Shown piece after piece: positions 51,236 to 60,288 of a DNA stretch of 64,000 bases (position 1 is the stretch's first letter; each line of letters opens with the position of its first letter). The translations under genes and the position numbers were made by a program. This DNA comes from an uncultured Corynebacterium sp. (GTDB lineage: Bacteria > Actinomycetota > Actinomycetes > Mycobacteriales > Mycobacteriaceae): assembly GCA_946223355.1 (NCBI GenBank), contig CAMIPB010000006.1, positions 27,273 to 91,272 on the forward strand. The letters are read 5' to 3'. The notes under the pieces were generated by a model. The model ran no database searches. It saw nothing but the letters and a program-made list of their open reading frames with translations, and was not told the DNA's origin.

Positions 51236-52417
51236 GTGAGTCGGATTCTTCGCATCGGTGACTCCAGCGCACGCGTCGCTGAAGCTCGTTCGACCCTTGC
51301 CCGCATCGGAATGTTGCAGGACTACCAGGGGGAAGTTTCTGATTGGAAACAGCAGAAATTCAGTGAGGAAGATAAGCTTTTTGACGCCCCATTGGCGGAA
51401 GTAATCAAAGCTTTCCAGCAATCACGTGGCGTCGTGCCCACCGGCAACATTGATGAGCTGACCTTGCGCGAGCTACGCCACGCCTCCTACAAACTAGGCG
51501 CACGCGTGTTGTCCTACCAGCCGCACAACGAGCTTGTGGGAGATGACATCGCGCAGCTACAAACGCAGCTTCACGAGCTGGGTTTCTATTCCACCCGAAT
51601 CGATGGACGCTTTGGCAAACATACACACAAAGCGGTAACTAATTACCAGCTGAATTCAGGACTAAATACAGACGGTATATGTGGCCCGAACACGATTCGA
51701 GCATTGTCACTGCTGGGGCGTCGTATTACTGGTGGTTCTGCACAAGCAATCCACGAGCGCGAGCGCGTACGTTCAGCCGGACCAATGCTGGCTGGCAAGC
51801 GCGTGGTCATTGACCCGGCCCTGGGTGGCTCAAATAAAGGCTTAGTGGTTAAGGGCCGCTTCGGCGATATTTCCGAAGAGGAAATCCTGTGGGATCTTGC
51901 AACCCGTGTGGAAGGACGCATGATTGCGGCGGGTATGGAAACCATATTTTCCCGTCCACGCATGGATGATCCAAGCATGAAACAACGCGCGGAAATCGCT
52001 AATGCTTTTGACGCAGACCTGGTGATTTCTCTTGCGTGTGATTCTTATAAAAATGAGAAAGCCAACGGCGTTGCTACCTTCTACTTCGGTTCGGAGCAAG
52101 GTGCTTCCTCCATGATTGGTGAAACACTCTCTGGTTTTATTCAGCGAGAAATCGTGGCTCGCACCGCGCTGACCAACTGCCACAACCATGGCCGAACGTG
52201 GGAGATCCTTCGCCTCACCAAAATGCCAGTGGTCCAATTGTTTGCGGGCTACTTGACCAACCCGTCTGACGTGGAATTGTTGACGACTCCGTCGGTCCGC
52301 GATGAAATTGCTGAGGCGGTGGTAGTTGCTGTCAAGCGCTTATACCTGCTGGATCAAGACACGTTCCAGACAGGAACCTACGCTTTCGCGGACCTGTTGA
52401 AGGCTGAGCGCGCTTAG
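51236..52417 (+). CDS. cwlM: CwlM-like peptidoglycan regulator (degenerate N-acetylmuramoyl-L-alanine amidase)
   Basis: 393-aa protein with GTG start after GGAGGAG. It has two peptidoglycan-binding helical repeats (about 1-75 and 90-165; the second includes LQTQLHELGFYSTRIDGRFGKHTHKAVTNYQ) and an amidase_3 fold (about 185-375). The first zinc ligand normally in DPGHGG is replaced (VIDPALGG), and the second, normally in SIHA, is replaced (ISLACDS), so hydrolysis is unlikely. Mycobacterial CwlM, encoded in the same place, is a cytosolic activator of MurA controlled by phosphorylation; the same role is inferred. No signal peptide is present. Confidence 0.9.
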   Translation: MSRILRIGDSSARVAEARSTLARIGMLQDYQGEVSDWKQQKFSEEDKLFDAPLAEVIKAFQQSRGVVPTGNIDELTLRELRHASYKLGARVLSYQPHNELVGDDIAQLQTQLHELGFYSTRIDGRFGKHTHKAVTNYQLNSGLNTDGICGPNTIRALSLLGRRITGGSAQAIHERERVRSAGPMLAGKRVVIDPALGGSNKGLVVKGRFGDISEEEILWDLATRVEGRMIAAGMETIFSRPRMDDPSMKQRAEIANAFDADLVISLACDSYKNEKANGVATFYFGSEQGASSMIGETLSGFIQREIVARTALTNCHNHGRTWEILRLTKMPVVQLFAGYLTNPSDVELLTTPSVRDEIAEAVVVAVKRLYLLDQDTFQTGTYAFADLLKAERA

Positions 52418-53418
52418 TCCTCAATGAGCGCAAGAATGCGCTCCAGGTCCTCTTGGTTGCCAAATTCGACGACCATCTTGCCTTTGCGCTTGCCCATGGT
52501 AACGCTGACCTTGGTGTCCCACTTATCAGCCAAACGCTCGGCGGTATTAGTGAAAAATTCTGGCTGCGGTGTAGCAGTTTGCTTGGTCTTTTTCGGCTTC
52601 TCACCACGCTTAATAAGCGTCACGGCTTCTTCCGTGGCGCGCACCGAAAGACCTTCGGCCACAATGCGAAGAGCAAGTTCAGTCATATCATTCGGATCGG
52701 TCAGCCCCAGCAGCGCACGCGCGTGGCCCGAGGACAGTACGCCGGCAGCGACGCGACGCTGGACGTCGACAGGCAAACGAAGCAAACGCAAAGTATTAGT
52801 AACCTGCGGACGAGAGCGACCTAAACGATCAGCTAGCTGTTCTTGAGTAACACCAAACTCTTCCAACAGCTGCTGGTAAGCATGTGCTTCTTCCAGTGGA
52901 TTGAGCTGAACACGGTGGATATTTTCCAAAAGCGCATCGCGCAACAGATCGTCGTCATTGGTATCTCGGACAATAGCCGGGATGGTGGTAAGCCCTGCCT
53001 TAGACGCAGCGCGCCAACGGCGCTCACCCATGATGAGCTCAAAGCCATCTGCACTTGGGCGCACAACAATTGGCTGGAGTAAGCCAAATTCCTTGATGGA
53101 ATGAACCAGCTCATTGAGTTCGTCTTCGTTGAAAACGGTGCGTGGCTGGTGCGGGTTAGGGGAGATGTCTCCAATTGCAATCTCGCGATAAGTTGCACCG
53201 ATGGCACGCGGCATGCCGGACTTCTTTTTCTTCTTGGAATCCGTAGCGATGGTTGGTGCACCAGGAACTACCTTGGGAGCACCCTTACCAAAAATAACGT
53301 CTGAAGCATCGTTACCAATGCCCGGTTTACGCTGCGGCGCATCAGGGCCGGAAGGGATCAGTGCAGCAAGACCTTTTCCTAGTCCGCCTTGCTTTTTATC
53401 AGCTTTCTTGTCAGCCAT
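52414..53418 (-). CDS. parB: Chromosome partitioning protein ParB
   Basis: 334-aa CTP-dependent DNA-clamp protein that loads at parS. The N-terminal domain contains NPHQPRTVF, ELIMGERRWRAASKAGL and the DDLLRDALLENIHRVQLNPLEEA segment; the helix-turn-helix includes TQEQLADRLGRSRPQVTNTLRLLRLP. A basic linker precedes the C-terminal dimerisation domain. Its start codon overlaps the parA stop. Five parS sites lie 21-40 kb away from dnaA in this window. It overlaps cwlM by four bases at the 3' end. Confidence 0.97.
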   Translation of the reverse strand: MADKKADKKQGGLGKGLAALIPSGPDAPQRKPGIGNDASDVIFGKGAPKVVPGAPTIATDSKKKKKSGMPRAIGATYREIAIGDISPNPHQPRTVFNEDELNELVHSIKEFGLLQPIVVRPSADGFELIMGERRWRAASKAGLTTIPAIVRDTNDDDLLRDALLENIHRVQLNPLEEAHAYQQLLEEFGVTQEQLADRLGRSRPQVTNTLRLLRLPVDVQRRVAAGVLSSGHARALLGLTDPNDMTELALRIVAEGLSVRATEEAVTLIKRGEKPKKTKQTATPQPEFFTNTAERLADKWDTKVSVTMGKRKGKMVVEFGNQEDLERILALIED

Positions 53419-54269
53419 TATTTTCCTTCCAACTCCTGGTAAATCTCTGGGCTCACGCCAATGGGTCCCGTGGTCTCATGTGGTCGATAATCGCCGCGTT
53501 CGTCGAGTTCCTTCGCCGCAGCGGTATAGGCTCTAGCGCCTGTCGACGACGCGTCAAACTCAATGACAGTCTTACCGTAGCCCGGTGCCTCAGAAACGCG
53601 AACAGACCGTGGGATAACATTGCCTAAAACGACCGCACCGAATTGATTTCGCACTTCTTGCGCCACTTGCTCTGCCAGTTTTGTGCGCGCATCAAACATC
53701 GTCAGCAAAACTCCGGAAATATGCAGATCCTCGTTAATGTGCTCGCGGATCATTGTGATGTTGTTGAGCAACTGGCCCACACCTTCCAATGCGTAGTATT
53801 CACACTGGATCGGAATGATGACTTCCTCGGCGCAAGTCATCGCGTTAATGGTGAGCAATCCCAACGACGGTGGGCAGTCGATGAAGACGTACCCAAACCC
53901 ATTTTCTTTTAGGAAGCCATTATGCAAAGCGTCATACAACCTGAACTCGCGGCGCACGAGAGAAACCATCTCAATTTCCGCACCAGCCAGATCGATTGTG
54001 GCGGGAATGCAGAACAGAGAATCTGTAAATTCGGACTGCTGCATTGCTTCTTCAGCGGACTTGTCTCCTAAGAGGACCTCGTAAGAAGAAGGGGTACCAG
54101 TGCGGTGTTCTGCCCCTACAGCCGTGGAGGCATTACCCTGCGGATCTAGATCAATAACAAGAACCTTTTTTCCTGCTGCTGCCATTGCGGCAGCCAGGTT
54201 AACGGTCGACGTTGTCTTTCCTACGCCGCCCTTCTGGTTGGCGATTGTTATCAATCGAGGTTTTGTCAT
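53418..54269 (-). CDS. parA: Chromosome partitioning ATPase ParA
   Basis: 283-aa deviant Walker A ATPase (Soj/ParA) that drives segregation of ParB-bound origins. The ATP site is QKGGVGKTTSTVNLAAAMA right after the start, VLVIDLDPQGN gives the A' motif and VFIDCPPSLGLLT Walker B. An in-frame ATG at 54320 would extend into rsmG by about 41 bp; 54269 is preferred because it gives the typical N-terminus MTKPRLITIANQKGG. It is coupled to parB by a TAATG overlap. Confidence 0.95.
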   Translation of the reverse strand: MTKPRLITIANQKGGVGKTTSTVNLAAAMAAAGKKVLVIDLDPQGNASTAVGAEHRTGTPSSYEVLLGDKSAEEAMQQSEFTDSLFCIPATIDLAGAEIEMVSLVRREFRLYDALHNGFLKENGFGYVFIDCPPSLGLLTINAMTCAEEVIIPIQCEYYALEGVGQLLNNITMIREHINEDLHISGVLLTMFDARTKLAEQVAQEVRNQFGAVVLGNVIPRSVRVSEAPGYGKTVIEFDASSTGARAYTAAAKELDERGDYRPHETTGPIGVSPEIYQELEGK

Positions 54270-54279
54270 GCCCACTACT

Positions 54280-54864
54280 TTAGTTGACGCGTGGGATTCG
54301 GATAACCGTGGTTCCATCAATCACTTCTACCGTGGCTTTTCCGCCTCCGGCCTTCTTGATGTCTTTAAAATCTCGCTCAAGCTCCTCATGGACTGATTCA
54401 CCCTTCATGGCAATCATTTCTCCGCCAACTCGTACGAGCGGCAAGGACCATTTAGAAAGCTTGCCTAGCGGTGCAACAGCCCGGGAGGTGACGATGTCAA
54501 AGTCTCGGGCCGGTACATCTTCAGCACGACCGCGAATGACCGTCACATTGTCCAAGCCAAGAAGTTCTTTGACTTCACCCAGATAAGTGGAGCGCTTGAG
54601 CAGTGGCTCGATGAGGGTGATGTTGAGGTCTGGACGAGCAATCGCAAGTGGAATACCAGGCAGTCCAGCTCCTGACCCTACGTCTACAACGCGAGCATTT
54701 TCAGGCATTAACTTGCCGATCACTGCACAGTTGAGCAAGTGGCGCTCCCACAAACGAGGAACTTCTCGCGGCCCGATAAAACCCCTTGTAGAGCCATCGG
54801 TGGCCAAAGAATCGTGATACGCCTGTGCAAGATCTAAACGATCGGCAAAAACCTCTTTCTTCAT
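54280..54864 (-). CDS. rsmG: 16S rRNA (guanine527-N7)-methyltransferase
   Basis: 194-aa SAM-dependent methyltransferase (GidB) that modifies the 530 loop of 16S rRNA. The SAM site is VVDVGSGAGLPGIPLAIARP, followed by LLKRSTYLGEV and DIVTSRAVAPLGKLSKW. Start codon overlaps the yidC stop. Position between yidC and parA is conserved in actinobacteria. Confidence 0.96.
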   Translation of the reverse strand: MKKEVFADRLDLAQAYHDSLATDGSTRGFIGPREVPRLWERHLLNCAVIGKLMPENARVVDVGSGAGLPGIPLAIARPDLNITLIEPLLKRSTYLGEVKELLGLDNVTVIRGRAEDVPARDFDIVTSRAVAPLGKLSKWSLPLVRVGGEMIAMKGESVHEELERDFKDIKKAGGGKATVEVIDGTTVIRIPRVN

Positions 54865-55817
54865 TAGCCCTGCTTACGCTGCTTCTTGGTGCGCTTATCA
54901 ATCTTACGTGCACCCGGCTTAGGTGCTGAAGTGCGTTTTGCTTCCACCTTGGCCGCTTCTTCTGCTTCTTCTTCCTTGTCCATCATTTGGTGTACAAGGC
55001 GAGACTGAACGTAGGTCCAGATGGTGTTAGAGAACATGTAGAACAGCAAGCCGATGGACCAAATGAAAGCACCGGTCAAAACCATGATTGGCATGAACCA
55101 GAGCATCATCTTGTTCATCATTTCCATTTGCTGCTGCATCATTTGCGCGTTCTCACCAGTTGGCTTTGGCCCCTTGCCGGCGGCCTTGCGGGCTTCCTGG
55201 CGGTCCATCATGTATCGGGCATTCAAGTGAGTTAGAACTGCAACGATGAGCACCAGCGGGATAATGATCATCGCAACCTGGGTGGTATTAACATCCTCCA
55301 GGAGCTTGGTGCCACCGCGCAAGGTAGCAGACAAAGGAACGCCGCCGACCGTCGCGTCTAAGAAAGACTGGACGTCTTCAGGCTTAAAGATGTAGTTGGC
55401 AGTGTTGCGGTTTGCCTCAATCGACATGTTGCCAGTGCGCTCACCAGTGCGGTCAAACGAGCGAATGACGTGGAGCAGACCAATAAACATTGGCAACTGT
55501 GCAATGAGCGGCAAACAGCCAGCCATTGGACGGAAGTTTTCTTCCTTATAGATGCGCTGCATCTCTTGGGCTGCCATCGTACGATCATTTTTATACTTCT
55601 CACGAACAGCCTGAATTTTTGGCTGGATTTCCTGCATCTTGCGCGAGGAACGCATTTGGTTGATCGTTGGCTTGACCAGCAACGCCTTCAGTGTGAAGGT
55701 CATCAAGACGATGGCAAGAATCCAGGTAAAGCCTGAATCCTCGTTCATCACGAAGCTCAATACTTCGCGCCAGAACCATAGGATGGCCGAAATTGGCCAG
55801 TAAATGAAGTTAAGCAC
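54864..55817 (-). CDS. yidC: Membrane protein insertase YidC
   Basis: 317-aa insertase with the typical Gram-positive arrangement: first helix near residues 5-25, conserved cytosolic loop with QEMQRIYKEENFRPMAGCLPLIAQLPMFIGL, and three later helices (about 180-200, 230-275). The C-terminus is long and basic (KVEAKRTSAPKPGARKIDKRTKKQRKQG), which is common for ribosome contact. It helps fold membrane proteins alone or with Sec. It lies 10 bases after yidD and overlaps rsmG. Confidence 0.96.
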   Translation of the reverse strand: MLNFIYWPISAILWFWREVLSFVMNEDSGFTWILAIVLMTFTLKALLVKPTINQMRSSRKMQEIQPKIQAVREKYKNDRTMAAQEMQRIYKEENFRPMAGCLPLIAQLPMFIGLLHVIRSFDRTGERTGNMSIEANRNTANYIFKPEDVQSFLDATVGGVPLSATLRGGTKLLEDVNTTQVAMIIIPLVLIVAVLTHLNARYMMDRQEARKAAGKGPKPTGENAQMMQQQMEMMNKMMLWFMPIMVLTGAFIWSIGLLFYMFSNTIWTYVQSRLVHQMMDKEEEAEEAAKVEAKRTSAPKPGARKIDKRTKKQRKQG

Positions 55818-55827
55818 TGATTAATTC

Positions 55828-56103
55828 CTATTTTCTATGTTTGTGGGCAACCGGATCGAATCCACCCGGGTGCCAAGGTCCACACTTAGCTAAACGAACA
55901 ATAGTTAAAACAGTTCCTCGCACAAACCCGTGGCGACTGAAAGCCTCCAAAGCGTATGAACTACAGGTGGGCTCAAAACGGCATGTTGACACCATCTTAA
56001 GGGGAGAAGCAAACCTTTGGTAACCGCGAAGCACCCAAACCATCAGTTTGGATAAACCTTTTGCTTGAGGAATCTCTTCTCCAAGCGTGTTGTGATAATT
56101 CAC
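55828..56103 (-). CDS. yidD: Membrane protein insertion efficiency factor YidD
   Basis: 91-aa short protein with the conserved cysteine-containing core CRFEPTCSSYALEAFSRHG and CGPWHPGGFDPV. The amphipathic N-terminal part associates with the inner membrane. It overlaps the end of rnpA by four bases and precedes yidC, matching its suggested role in insertion. Confidence 0.95.
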   Translation of the reverse strand: MNYHNTLGEEIPQAKGLSKLMVWVLRGYQRFASPLKMVSTCRFEPTCSSYALEAFSRHGFVRGTVLTIVRLAKCGPWHPGGFDPVAHKHRK

Positions 56104-56456
56104 GGCTGCTCCAATTTTGCCAGTGCCTTGGACAGTGCCTTGGACATATCTTTGTGCAACTGTTCGCTACTGGCCTGGCCAGAGGAGGGGAGTGCTCGCA
56201 CGCAAACGTCGATGTTTGGATCAAGTTGGTCAAAAAAGGTCATGCACACATGACGAAGCCGCCGGGAGGTGCGGTGACGTATCACGGCATTTCCGACGGC
56301 TTTTGACACAATCAAACCAAAACGAGGCCCGGACGCATCCAGAGCCTCGTTGCGGTTTACGTGCACAACCAGCAGGCGAGAACCTGCCTTTACTCCACCC
56401 TTCATCACCCGAGAAAACTCAGCGGGCGAGGCTAGCTTGTGCTGGGAATTGAGCAC
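56100..56456 (-). CDS. rnpA: Ribonuclease P protein component
   Basis: 118-aa basic protein that assists the RNase P RNA in removing tRNA 5' leaders. The signature is in RFGLIVSKAVGNAVIRHRTSRRLRHV with the RNR-type basic helix. Two bases separate it from rpmH; it is in the standard rpmH-rnpA-yidD-yidC operon. Confidence 0.96.
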   Translation of the reverse strand: MLNSQHKLASPAEFSRVMKGGVKAGSRLLVVHVNRNEALDASGPRFGLIVSKAVGNAVIRHRTSRRLRHVCMTFFDQLDPNIDVCVRALPSSGQASSEQLHKDMSKALSKALAKLEQP

Positions 56457-56458
56457 GA

Positions 56459-56602
56459 CTAAGCGGTCAGCTTGGAACGACCCTTTTTACGACGTGCTGC
56501 AACAATCGCACGACCTGCGCGGGTACGCATACGAGTGCGGAAACCGTGCTTGCGTGCGCGACGACGGTTGTTCGGCTGGAATGTCCGTTTACCCTTTGCC
56601 AC
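56459..56602 (-). CDS. rpmH: 50S ribosomal protein L34
   Basis: 47-aa ribosomal protein, very basic, with KRTFQPNNRRRARKHGFRTR and a closing RRKKGRSKLTA. The start is GTG 56602 with AAGGAG seven bases upstream; longer in-frame extensions have no support. It is the first gene of the rnpA operon and is divergent from dnaA. Confidence 0.97.
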   Translation of the reverse strand: MAKGKRTFQPNNRRRARKHGFRTRMRTRAGRAIVAARRKKGRSKLTA

Positions 56603-57169
56603 GGTAAAACTCCTTGAAATTTTTAGGTGAGAAGAAATCTCACTTACGAATAATGTGCTTAAGTTGCCTGCATAAACTGCGGCGGGACTTATCAACAGCT
56701 TTGTCGCTGTAATAGACCATCACAGACTACGCGAGGTATGAGCCTTTGAACAAATCGACACCCGGGTACACCCGGAATTACATTGATGTATTTATGTGCT
56801 GGTTACCGGGGTGTTTGCGGATCCATCCAGCAGTTTGTCGAAGCCGAAATTTACTAAGCAAATTTCTATATTTTCATTCGTTAGACATACCCCGCCGAAT
56901 ACGGGTAACAATTATTAATTAGTACCAGTGCCTTGTGGATAACCCTCAATTGCTAGTTGAGACTTTCTACATTTGCGCACTTCAGACCCTAAAATTAGAC
57001 CGATTTCATTTATCCACAGGTAGGCTACTAGGCTGTGGATAACTGGTCTTTTCACACCTGTGGATAACTCTGTGGATTACGAGGTAAACACAATAAACGG
57101 TGGTGTGGAAATTCCGGTGAAATCACAAAGTTTCACTTTTAAACGAATGAACTGAGGCCAGAATAACTA
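56603..57169. other. rpmH-dnaA intergenic region with DnaA boxes
   Basis: 567-bp A/T-rich region with no gene. DnaA boxes (TTATCCACA or its complement) are perfect at 56934-56942, 57010-57018, 57034-57042 and 57059-57067, with a near match at 57071-57079. They should control dnaA expression and may be part of the bipartite origin. It must also hold the divergent promoters of rpmH and dnaA; their exact positions were not assigned. Confidence 0.85.
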
Positions 57170-58609
57170 GTGTCGGACAACGCTTCTACACTCAATACCA
57201 CGTGGCGTGCCGTGGTTGAGGATTTACTTGCACAGTCAGATCGTCCTGACTCTTCAGTTCCCACATTCACCCACACGCAACGCACCTATTTGCAACTTGC
57301 GCGACCAATTTTGTTAGCCGATGGCTATGCGTTGTTGACCATTCCGCATGCCGGGGCGAAGCAGGTCATGGAAAGTGACCTCGCTCCTCACATCACTCGC
57401 GTACTTAGCGAGCACATGGGTCGGCCATGTTCAGTCGCGTTTACCTTGGAGACTCCATCGGAACCGCAAGCGAGCCCAGAAACTGGGTGGCAAAAAACGC
57501 AGGTGCCAGAATATACTCCCGAACCACCACGTTTTCACCGCGAGGTTGTAACTCCAGATTCGACTCGAGATTCTCAACGAGAAAAATCTCTGAATCCTAA
57601 GTACACCTTTGAAAACTTCGTTATCGGATCCTCAAACCGCTTTGCACATGGTGCGGCAATTGCTGTTTCTGAACAACCTGCTCGTGCTTATAATCCGCTT
57701 TTTATTTGGGGCGGTTCTGGTCTTGGAAAGACTCACCTTTTGCACGCTGCTGGAAACTACGCTCAGGAGCTACAACCGCAACTGCGTGTGAAATACGTAT
57801 CCAGTGAAGAATTCACTAATGACTTCATCAACTCCATGCGTGATGATCGTCAGGAATCCTTTAAACGGCGCTACCGCAACTTAGATATTTTGATGGTGGA
57901 TGACATTCAATTCCTGGAAGGAAAAGAGTCCACCCAGGAAGAGTTCTTCCACACCTTCAATGCTTTGCACCAGGCAAATAAGCAGATCATCTTGTCGTCT
58001 GATCGCCCACCGAAGCAGCTTTCCACCTTGGAAGATCGCCTACGTACTCGTTTTGAGGGTGGCTTGATCACTGATGTTCAGCCGCCTGATCTAGAAACCC
58101 GCATCGCTATTTTGATGAAAAAGGCGGCCGCTGATGGTACTCGAGTCGAGCGTTCAGTTTTGGAATTCATCGCATCGCGATTTGAATCGTCTATCCGTGA
58201 ATTAGAAGGCGCACTCATTCGCGTCTCTGCTTATTCGTCGTTAGTCAACGAACCCATAAGCATGCAGATGGCTGAGATCGCTTTGCGGGATCTATCACCA
58301 GAATCTGGCAGTCTCACTATTTCTGCAGCGATGATTATTGAAACCACTGCGGAGTTTTTCGACCTCGATGTAAAAACACTTGTGGGCACTGGTAAAAAGC
58401 GAGCAGTTTCTCACGCCAGGCAGTTAGCCATGTATCTGTGTCGTGAATTAACAGAACTTTCTTTGCCCAAGATTGGTGATGAATTTGGCGGTAAGGATCA
58501 CACCACGGTTATCTACGCAGATAGGAAAATCCGCAAAGAGATGACCGAAAATCGCAACACATACGATGAGATTCAAACGCTCACGCAGATGATTAAGTCT
58601 CGGGCCTAA
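57170..58609 (+). CDS. dnaA: Chromosomal replication initiator DnaA
   Basis: 479-aa AAA+ initiator. Domain I is at about 1-85. A variable linker reaches about residue 140, followed by the AAA+ domain with Walker A WGGSGLGKTHLLHA and Walker B ILMVDDIQFLEGKES. The C-terminal DNA-binding domain has SHARQLAMYLCRELTELSLPKIGDEFGGKDHTTV, the family signature. GTG start after GAGG. The linker is shorter than in C. glutamicum DnaA. It is followed by its own terminator and the origin interval. Confidence 0.98.
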   Translation: MSDNASTLNTTWRAVVEDLLAQSDRPDSSVPTFTHTQRTYLQLARPILLADGYALLTIPHAGAKQVMESDLAPHITRVLSEHMGRPCSVAFTLETPSEPQASPETGWQKTQVPEYTPEPPRFHREVVTPDSTRDSQREKSLNPKYTFENFVIGSSNRFAHGAAIAVSEQPARAYNPLFIWGGSGLGKTHLLHAAGNYAQELQPQLRVKYVSSEEFTNDFINSMRDDRQESFKRRYRNLDILMVDDIQFLEGKESTQEEFFHTFNALHQANKQIILSSDRPPKQLSTLEDRLRTRFEGGLITDVQPPDLETRIAILMKKAAADGTRVERSVLEFIASRFESSIRELEGALIRVSAYSSLVNEPISMQMAEIALRDLSPESGSLTISAAMIIETTAEFFDLDVKTLVGTGKKRAVSHARQLAMYLCRELTELSLPKIGDEFGGKDHTTVIYADRKIRKEMTENRNTYDEIQTLTQMIKSRA

Positions 58610-58616
58610 GCTATTT

Positions 58617-58649
58617 CCCTCACACCTACTCGGTGTGGGGGATTTTTTT
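58617..58649 (+). terminator. dnaA terminator
   Basis: CCCTCACACC and GGTGTGGGGG form a 10-bp stem with one T.G pair around TACTC, followed by A and seven T. It starts just after the dnaA stop codon and runs into the first DnaA box of the origin interval. Confidence 0.9.
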
Positions 58650-59103
58650 ATCCACAGAGTTTTCCACAGCTGTGTAATTACAGAGATGTAGTTAATGTGG
58701 TTGCCCACAATTTGTAATTCCACAACGAACCCATCATCCCTAAGGCACTGTGCACAACCATGTGATCAAACGGTGGATAAACGCCCGCGATCTGTGGAGA
58801 ACTCAACAAAAGGAAAATTTGATCACAGACAAACACGGTTGATCACAAATTGATCACAGCAAATGACACAGTCGAAAAAACATCGTTAAGCATGAGAAAG
58901 TCACCGCGCTCCACAGCTTCCACAGCACTTATTACTATTGCTAAGTTGATCAAAAAGGATTTCTAGGAAGAAAGAGACGGTGTGGAAAACGTTTCGGTGC
59001 GCGTCGCGTCTGGAACACCAACCGATAAACAACACAAAGTGAAGTGTTGTAAGTTGTAAGAAGTAAACCGGTACTACGTACTACAAGGAGCAAAGAAGTC
59101 TTC
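58648..59103. other. oriC: Origin of replication (dnaA-dnaN interval)
   Basis: The 494-bp gap between dnaA and dnaN is the usual actinobacterial origin. A perfect DnaA box is at 58648-58656; one-mismatch boxes are at 58660-58668, 58772-58780 and 58793-58801, and further TCCACAG pieces lie near 58911-58925. In addition, TTGATCA-type 9-mers occur at 58761-58769, 58819-58827, 58839-58847, 58850-58858 and 58946-58954. No open reading frame of substance lies here; the dnaN promoter is presumably in the last 150 bp. Confidence 0.85.
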
Positions 59104-60288
59104 ATGAACTCAAACGTGTCTTTTCGCGTCGCAAAAGATGATTTAGCGGCTGCAGTCGGTTGGGTTGCACGTTCTTTGCCTAACAAAGTCACCCAGCCAG
59201 TTCTTCGTGCAATGGTTATCACGGCGGATGATTCTGGTTTGGAACTTGCCGGCTTTGACTACGAAGTGTCCACCAAGGAAAAAATTGCGGCGGAAATCGC
59301 AGAACCAGGTCAGTTCGCTGTGGCCGGTAAATTGATCGCTGAAATTGTGAACTCTTTGCCTAACAAGCCAGTTGACGTCGATGTTGATGAAAAACGCGCA
59401 CTGGTAACTTGTGGTTCTTCGCGCTTTGAGCTGCCCTTGATTCCTTTGGATGATTACCCACAGTTACCTGAGCTACCTGAGGTTACCGGCACCATCAACC
59501 CTGCTTTGTTCCAGGAGGCAATCAAGCAGGTTGCCTCTGCTGCAGGCAAAGATGACACGTTGCCAATGCTTACCGGTGTGCATCTGGCAATTGATGGTGA
59601 ACAGGTCCAGTTGACCGCAACAGACCGTTTCCGTTTGGCTATCCGTGAAGTGGAATGGACCCCGGCTGCTGCTGATATTCAAGCAAAACTTCTAGTACCT
59701 GCAAAAACTTTGCAGGATGCAGCTAATTCCTTGGATACTTCGCTCAATGACCCAGTAGAAATTGCTGTTGGTACCGGCGATAACTTGGGAAGTGACGGCC
59801 TGTTTGGTTTGCATGCCCGTGCCCGCCAGACCACTGCGCGCATGCTGGATGCGGAGTTCCCAAATATTGCACCATTGTTGCCAAAGACGCATACCTCGAT
59901 GGCATCTATTGAGATTGCACCACTGCAGGAAGCTATTCGACGCGTCTCGTTGCTAACTGATCGCAATGCACAGGTCCGCATGGAATTTTCTGAGGGCCAG
60001 GTTGTGTTGTCCGCTGGTGGTTCTGATGCGGGTCATGCGCAGGAAACCGTAGCATGTGCTTTTACTGGCCGCGACGAGTTGACCATTGCTTTTAACCCAA
60101 CTTATTTGCGCGATGGACTTTCTGTTGTCCACACCGACCGAGTAGTTTTTGGTTTCACTGAGCCTTCCCGTCCGGCAATTATGATCCCGGAGCCAGAGGA
60201 ATTCCCTGAAGCTGATGAAGACGGTAACTTCCCAACTCCAAAGGTGAATTTCACGTACCTGTTGATGCCGGTGCGTATCCCAGGCTAA
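59104..60288 (+). CDS. dnaN: DNA polymerase III sliding clamp
   Basis: 394-aa beta subunit that forms the ring around DNA and gives the polymerase its processivity. Three clamp domains of about 125 residues each are visible; the C-terminal segment FTYLLMPVRIPG is the conserved end that lines the peptide-binding groove. Length is standard. The stop codon is directly followed by recF (TAAATG). Confidence 0.98.
   Translation: MNSNVSFRVAKDDLAAAVGWVARSLPNKVTQPVLRAMVITADDSGLELAGFDYEVSTKEKIAAEIAEPGQFAVAGKLIAEIVNSLPNKPVDVDVDEKRALVTCGSSRFELPLIPLDDYPQLPELPEVTGTINPALFQEAIKQVASAAGKDDTLPMLTGVHLAIDGEQVQLTATDRFRLAIREVEWTPAAADIQAKLLVPAKTLQDAANSLDTSLNDPVEIAVGTGDNLGSDGLFGLHARARQTTARMLDAEFPNIAPLLPKTHTSMASIEIAPLQEAIRRVSLLTDRNAQVRMEFSEGQVVLSAGGSDAGHAQETVACAFTGRDELTIAFNPTYLRDGLSVVHTDRVVFGFTEPSRPAIMIPEPEEFPEADEDGNFPTPKVNFTYLLMPVRIPG

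Noticed and set aside
51236..52417. Active cell-wall amidase
   Set aside because: Zinc ligands of the amidase motif are substituted and no signal peptide is present; the regulatory CwlM assignment fits better.
56459..56695. Longer L34 protein starting at 56695
   Set aside because: The extension of 31 residues has no resemblance to L34; GTG 56602 has AAGGAG at good spacing and gives the normal 47-aa protein.
58929..58937. DnaA-trio element (TAGTAATAA on the minus strand)
   Set aside because: It lies 5' rather than 3' of the neighbouring DnaA-like boxes on that strand, so the arrangement does not fit the known trio layout.
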